A DNA stretch of 10,666 nucleotides. Origin: Physocladia obscura (Eukaryota > Chytridiomycota > Chytridiomycetes > Chytridiales > Chytriomycetaceae). This document shows, piece by piece, positions 8,467 to 10,666 of this stretch. Location: assembly GCA_027596945.1 (NCBI GenBank), contig JADGJH010001327.1:1-10666 (forward strand). The letters run 5' to 3'. How positions within the stretch are numbered: the first letter of the stretch is position 1; every line of letters begins with the position of its first letter. The notes beneath the pieces were generated by a model that was given only the letters and a program-made list of their open reading frames with translations, made no database searches and was not told the DNA's origin. Made by a program: the position numbers and the translations under genes.

Positions 8467-8477
8467 ATAGTGCCAAC
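8467..8477 (-). repeat. Candidate right terminal inverted repeat
   Basis: Reads GTTGGCACTAT on the minus strand and pairs with 6111-6121 with one mismatch. It lies about 90 bp upstream of the transposase start and 60 bp before the ATG of the LRR gene. The core TTGGCAC also occurs at 83-89, on the transposase side of the older element. Confidence 0.35.
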
Positions 8478-8537
8478 CTCAATGTTCATTGATTTTAAGA
8501 AGGGTTCGACTCCGATACACAATTTGCTTCAAGAAAG

Positions 8538-9558
8538 ATGGATGTTCCAACAGAGATAATTCACGAGATCTTTCAATGGGTCCATTTTACAGAAAATTTA
8601 GTGCATCAGTCTCCATGGGAATACGCTGTTGCTTCCCGTCGTTTTTATGCGACTCTTACCGATCGTTGGTTCGTGTTTTACAAAACAGCGGAATCTTGAA
8701 AACACACGTCGAATTGCCAGCGAGGATTGATCATTCAACAAACTTTGACTTGAAATGGGATCGCTGGCCCGAATATTGCCAAAGTGTGTATCTCGATTTT
8801 CGATTCGGCGGCCTGGTTGAGATTTCTTGGCCGATTGTTCAATTACACAACCTTCACTTGAAATCCCTGCCAAGATCAATCGGCAGTTTGACGAATTTAT
8901 GCGTGTTTCCTTTCTCATATCATGGACTGGCCAGTATCATTCCAGCCGAAATTTCGCGCTTCAAAAATCTCCAAAAGTTGGACTTCAGCCACAATCGGTT
9001 GTCTTCTGTAATTCCGAAGGAGATTGGCTTACTGTCAAACTTGCGAGTTTTGGTGTTGCCATTCAACAATCTGTCTGGATCTATTCCGGTCGAGATTGCC
9101 TGTCTTGACTGGCATCATTTCGAAACAAAGTCCCTTGTTGACGTAAAAATACAGGGACCTTGCTTTAACAAGTTTACAGGAGATCTCACAGCGCTTTGCC
9201 CTCTTTTAAAGCTCCAAAAATTGTGTGACTCAAAAATAATACTGTCAGATAACAAATACCAATCAGAAATCTTACTTCGAATCGAATCACTCGTATCATT
9301 TCAAGGTAATTTTCGCAGTTGAAAAATTTTCAAAACTTGTATGAGTTTTTGAATCAGCTACAATGATTTAACTGGCAAAATTTCCAAAGAGCTGAGAGTA
9401 CTTTCAAATTTAACCAACTTGTATGTCTTTAATTATTATCATTATTATTATCATTTGTGCACTGCAATCCTCAAAACCATCCTCAGATCTTTTGCTGTAA
9501 ATAAATTAATTGGAACTATTCCAATTACAATCAGAGCTCTTCAAAAACTAAAGTTATT
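8538..9558 (+). pseudogene. F-box-like / leucine-rich-repeat protein, frame-broken
   Basis: Protein-interaction gene whose partner is unknown. The ATG at 8538 opens 53 codons with an F-box-like N-terminus (MDVPTEIIHEIFQWV, then EYAVASRRFYATLTDRW), ended by a TGA at 8697-8699. One base out of frame, from about 8696, the coding sense continues: WPIVQLHNLHLKSLPRSIG, then plant-type LRRs of the form NLxxLxLSxNxLxGxIPxEI (PAEISRFKNLQKLDFSHNRL, PKEIGLLSNLRVLVLPFNNL). This frame runs to about 9305. A further LRR (NDLTGKISKEL) follows at about 9362-9420. Intron 9421-9486 (GTATGT..CTCAG) joins LTNL to SFAVNKLIGTIP, and a GTGAGT donor at 9559 ends the last recognisable exon. The repeat block may continue past it but is cut short by the chitinase relic. 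One missing base near 8696 and a mismatched phase around 9306-9357 suggest a decaying copy; sequencing error remains possible. Confidence 0.7.
9421..9486 (+). other. LRR gene intron (66 bp)
   Basis: Donor GTATGT at 9421, a long T/A-rich tract and acceptor CTCAG ending at 9486. It splits a Leu codon (TT/A) exactly between two repeats and restores a perfect LRR consensus (NKLIGTIP). The next donor at 9559 (TT/GTGAGT) is at the same repeat position and phase. Confidence 0.7.
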
Positions 9559-9615
9559 GTGAGTTTTAAAATATTGCTCCAGCTTAGCAATACCCTCCCT
9601 CCATCACGGATCTTT

Positions 9616-10104
9616 TCACAAGAGGCCCCCCATTGTGTTCAGTAATGTGTCCAAAGTGTTATCTTGGCCCATCAGCCAATAAATTGCCCCGGCCATTGTA
9701 TTGTTTTTGACATAATCAACTTTGTAGTGAACAGCTTCTACTGAGTCAAAACTGATGAAGATTTGCTCTGAAGCACTGTATGTGTAACTGTTCTTTGCAG
9801 TGTTGTCCCAGTAAACAATAAAATCTCCACCATTGATCTTGTCCATGACTGCACTGTACAACAAAACTCCGATTGCAGTATAAGCTGGACCTGAGTGTGA
9901 CTGGTAAAGGCCATTGCTGTTTGGTCCTGCAGGAACTCCCTTGAACAAGCAACCATAGAAGAGGATACCCAAAACCAGTTGATTATAGTCACAACTGCCT
10001 TGGGTAAGCGAATTAATGGCTGTTTGTATATTTTAGCCATTATTAATGTCATGGAAGTGTGCTTGATGGGTTGTAATAGATTCCCAAGTGCCATGCAAGT
10101 CATC
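9616..10104 (-). pseudogene. GH18 chitinase C-terminal fragment
   Basis: Relic of a family 18 glycoside hydrolase, which cleaves beta-1,4 links in chitin. From 10104 downward the minus strand reads DLHGTWESITTH, the usual YDLHGTW barrel motif but with Asp for Tyr. A TAA at 10033-10035 interrupts it, and the same frame continues with LVLGILFYG (barrel strand), GLYQSHSGP, FIVYWDN, IFISFDSVEAVHYKVDYV and MAGAIYWLMGQDNT, to the stop at 9616-9618. These are the later beta strands of the barrel. The catalytic DxxDxDxE strand and everything before it are absent. A possible splice acceptor (TTTGTATAG) sits directly before 10104, so an upstream exon may have existed. The stretch 10108-10344 has an open frame with no recognisable chitinase motif. 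The gene is convergent with the LRR gene, 57 bp beyond its last recognised exon. Confidence 0.8.
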
Positions 10105-10216
10105 CTATACAAACAAAAAATTAACTTTCAATGTGCCCCTGGCATCCACAGTGCTGTTACCACAACAAGACCTAAAAGTATTGACCGCAATCACATTGTT
10201 GTCTCCAAAGCCTTTG

Positions 10217-10231
10217 AAAAAAAAAAAAAAA
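10217..10231 (+). repeat. 15-bp A homopolymer
   Basis: Fifteen consecutive A residues. No coding sequence directly upstream on the plus strand suggests a retroposed poly(A) tail, so simple slippage is the likeliest origin. Confidence 0.9.
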
Positions 10232-10493
10232 GGGTGTTCTAATATTGTGCTTCTGAGTTGAAATGAAAAAATTGCGACATTTTCATTTTTCCTGTGTGAA
10301 ATCTTACAATGACTGAACTTGGCCCTGTACAACTCCCTGCACAACCACCGGCTTCAAACATGTTGAAATGTGCTGACTTGTTGTTCAGTCAATACTTTTC
10401 AACATAAAAGTGAAATGTCCAACTTGAACACATCAAGTTTCAATGTATACAACAGGAGAAGTAAATATATATATACACAAGATATATTAGTAA

Positions 10494-10515
10494 ATATATA
10501 TATATATATATATAT
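10494..10515. repeat. (AT)11 microsatellite
   Basis: Eleven perfect AT units (22 bp). A shorter interrupted TA-rich tract lies just upstream at about 10465-10490. Confidence 0.9.
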
Positions 10516-10604
10516 CATTGTAAATTTACTGGCGCTTTTTCATAAGCTCAGCATTCTCAGAGTTTTTGTATCTTCTCCATTATAACTCCAAGAGTGACCA
10601 TCTT

Positions 10605-10653
10605 ATGCTTAAAAGCATATAAAGGTTTTTAAAGTATACTTGGATACACCAAG
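10605..10653. repeat. Two adjacent short inverted repeats
   Basis: ATGCTT (10605-10610) and AAGCAT (10613-10618) form a 6-bp stem with a 2-base loop. CTTGG (10639-10643) and CCAAG (10649-10653) form a 5-bp stem with a 5-base loop. They could belong to the end of a further mobile element that runs off the window, but that is a guess. Confidence 0.35.
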
Positions 10654-10666
10654 CATTGCACTGCTG

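Larger units (their letters stand above)
6111..8477. mobile_element. Two-gene DD34E DNA transposon, decayed
   Basis: This element of about 2.4 kb has a short imperfect inverted repeat at each end (6111-6121 and 8467-8477), an unidentified plus-strand gene (6175-7307) and a minus-strand transposase (8376-7334). The genes converge with a 26-bp gap. The transposase puts it in the Tc1/mariner-IS630 group by motif and by Asp-to-Glu spacing. Both genes carry frame breaks, so it is probably non-autonomous now. The boundaries are inferred from the inverted repeat only. An older relative with the same layout, in opposite orientation, lies at 505-2179. Confidence 0.5.
10105..10666. other. AT-rich region without a supported gene
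   Basis: Open frames here are low-complexity or lack motifs. A minus-strand frame ending at 10105 contains GFGDNNVIAVNTF and CCGNSTVDARG, which could be a diverged upstream exon of the chitinase relic, but no GH18 motif confirms it. The region also holds a 15-A run, an (AT)11 tract and two hairpins, listed separately where useful. Confidence 0.4.

Noticed and set aside
8496..8520. tRNA-like B box (GGTTCGACTCC, about 8502-8512)
   Set aside because: It matches the B-box consensus, but the flanking bases do not form a T-arm stem, and no A box, anticodon stem or acceptor pairing is visible upstream.
10217..10231. Poly(A) tail of a retroposed copy
   Set aside because: No plus-strand coding remnant ends just upstream, and the nearby chitinase fragment is on the other strand with its 3' end elsewhere.
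10370..10585. Plus-strand frame of 71 codons
   Set aside because: It runs through the AT microsatellite (a YIYIYI tract) and is low-complexity.
1..10666. CRISPR array, bacterial operon or phage module
   Set aside because: There are no regularly spaced repeats. Spliced genes and AATAAA signals point to a eukaryote.

Overview
The window looks like nuclear DNA of a fungus, most likely an early-diverging zoosporic (chytrid-type) one. The clues are a spliced fungal-type oligopeptide transporter with introns of 47-53 bp and GT..AG borders, a plant-style leucine-rich-repeat gene with an F-box-like start, a GH18 chitinase relic, AATAAA signals, and AT-rich flanks full of decayed DDE transposons. The lineage is inferred from gene content and was not tested by any search.

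Layout. 1-480 is AT-rich sequence with a cluster of TGCC/GGCA motifs. 505-2179 is a badly decayed two-gene transposon: a transposase relic (+) and an unidentified relic (-) meeting tail to tail near 1180. 2180-2831 is the upstream region of the only clearly intact gene, a four-exon OPT-family transporter at 2832-5364 (793 aa). 5398-6110 is mostly non-coding, with a possible membrane-protein relic on the minus strand at 5563-5764. 6111-8477 is a second, better preserved two-gene transposon: an unidentified ORF (+, one frameshift) facing a DD34E transposase (-, broken and with one catalytic Asp replaced by His), bounded by an 11-bp imperfect inverted repeat. About 60 bp beyond it starts an F-box-like/LRR gene (+, 8538 to about 9558) with one or two frame breaks. 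It runs toward a minus-strand GH18 chitinase fragment (9616-10104) that has an in-frame TAA. The rest, to 10666, is AT-rich with a homopolymer, an (AT)11 microsatellite and two short hairpins.

How the parts relate. The OPT gene stands alone and probably moves oligopeptides or related small substrates across a membrane. The other regions look like an accessory zone of mobile-element debris and decaying family members. The most notable pattern is that both DDE elements carry a convergent, unrecognised second gene. In both, the gap between the two stop codons is only 23-26 bp, and at least three of the four stop codons lie inside AATAAA signals. Their partner proteins do not look alike to me, so the shared layout may reflect two related transposons with different second genes.
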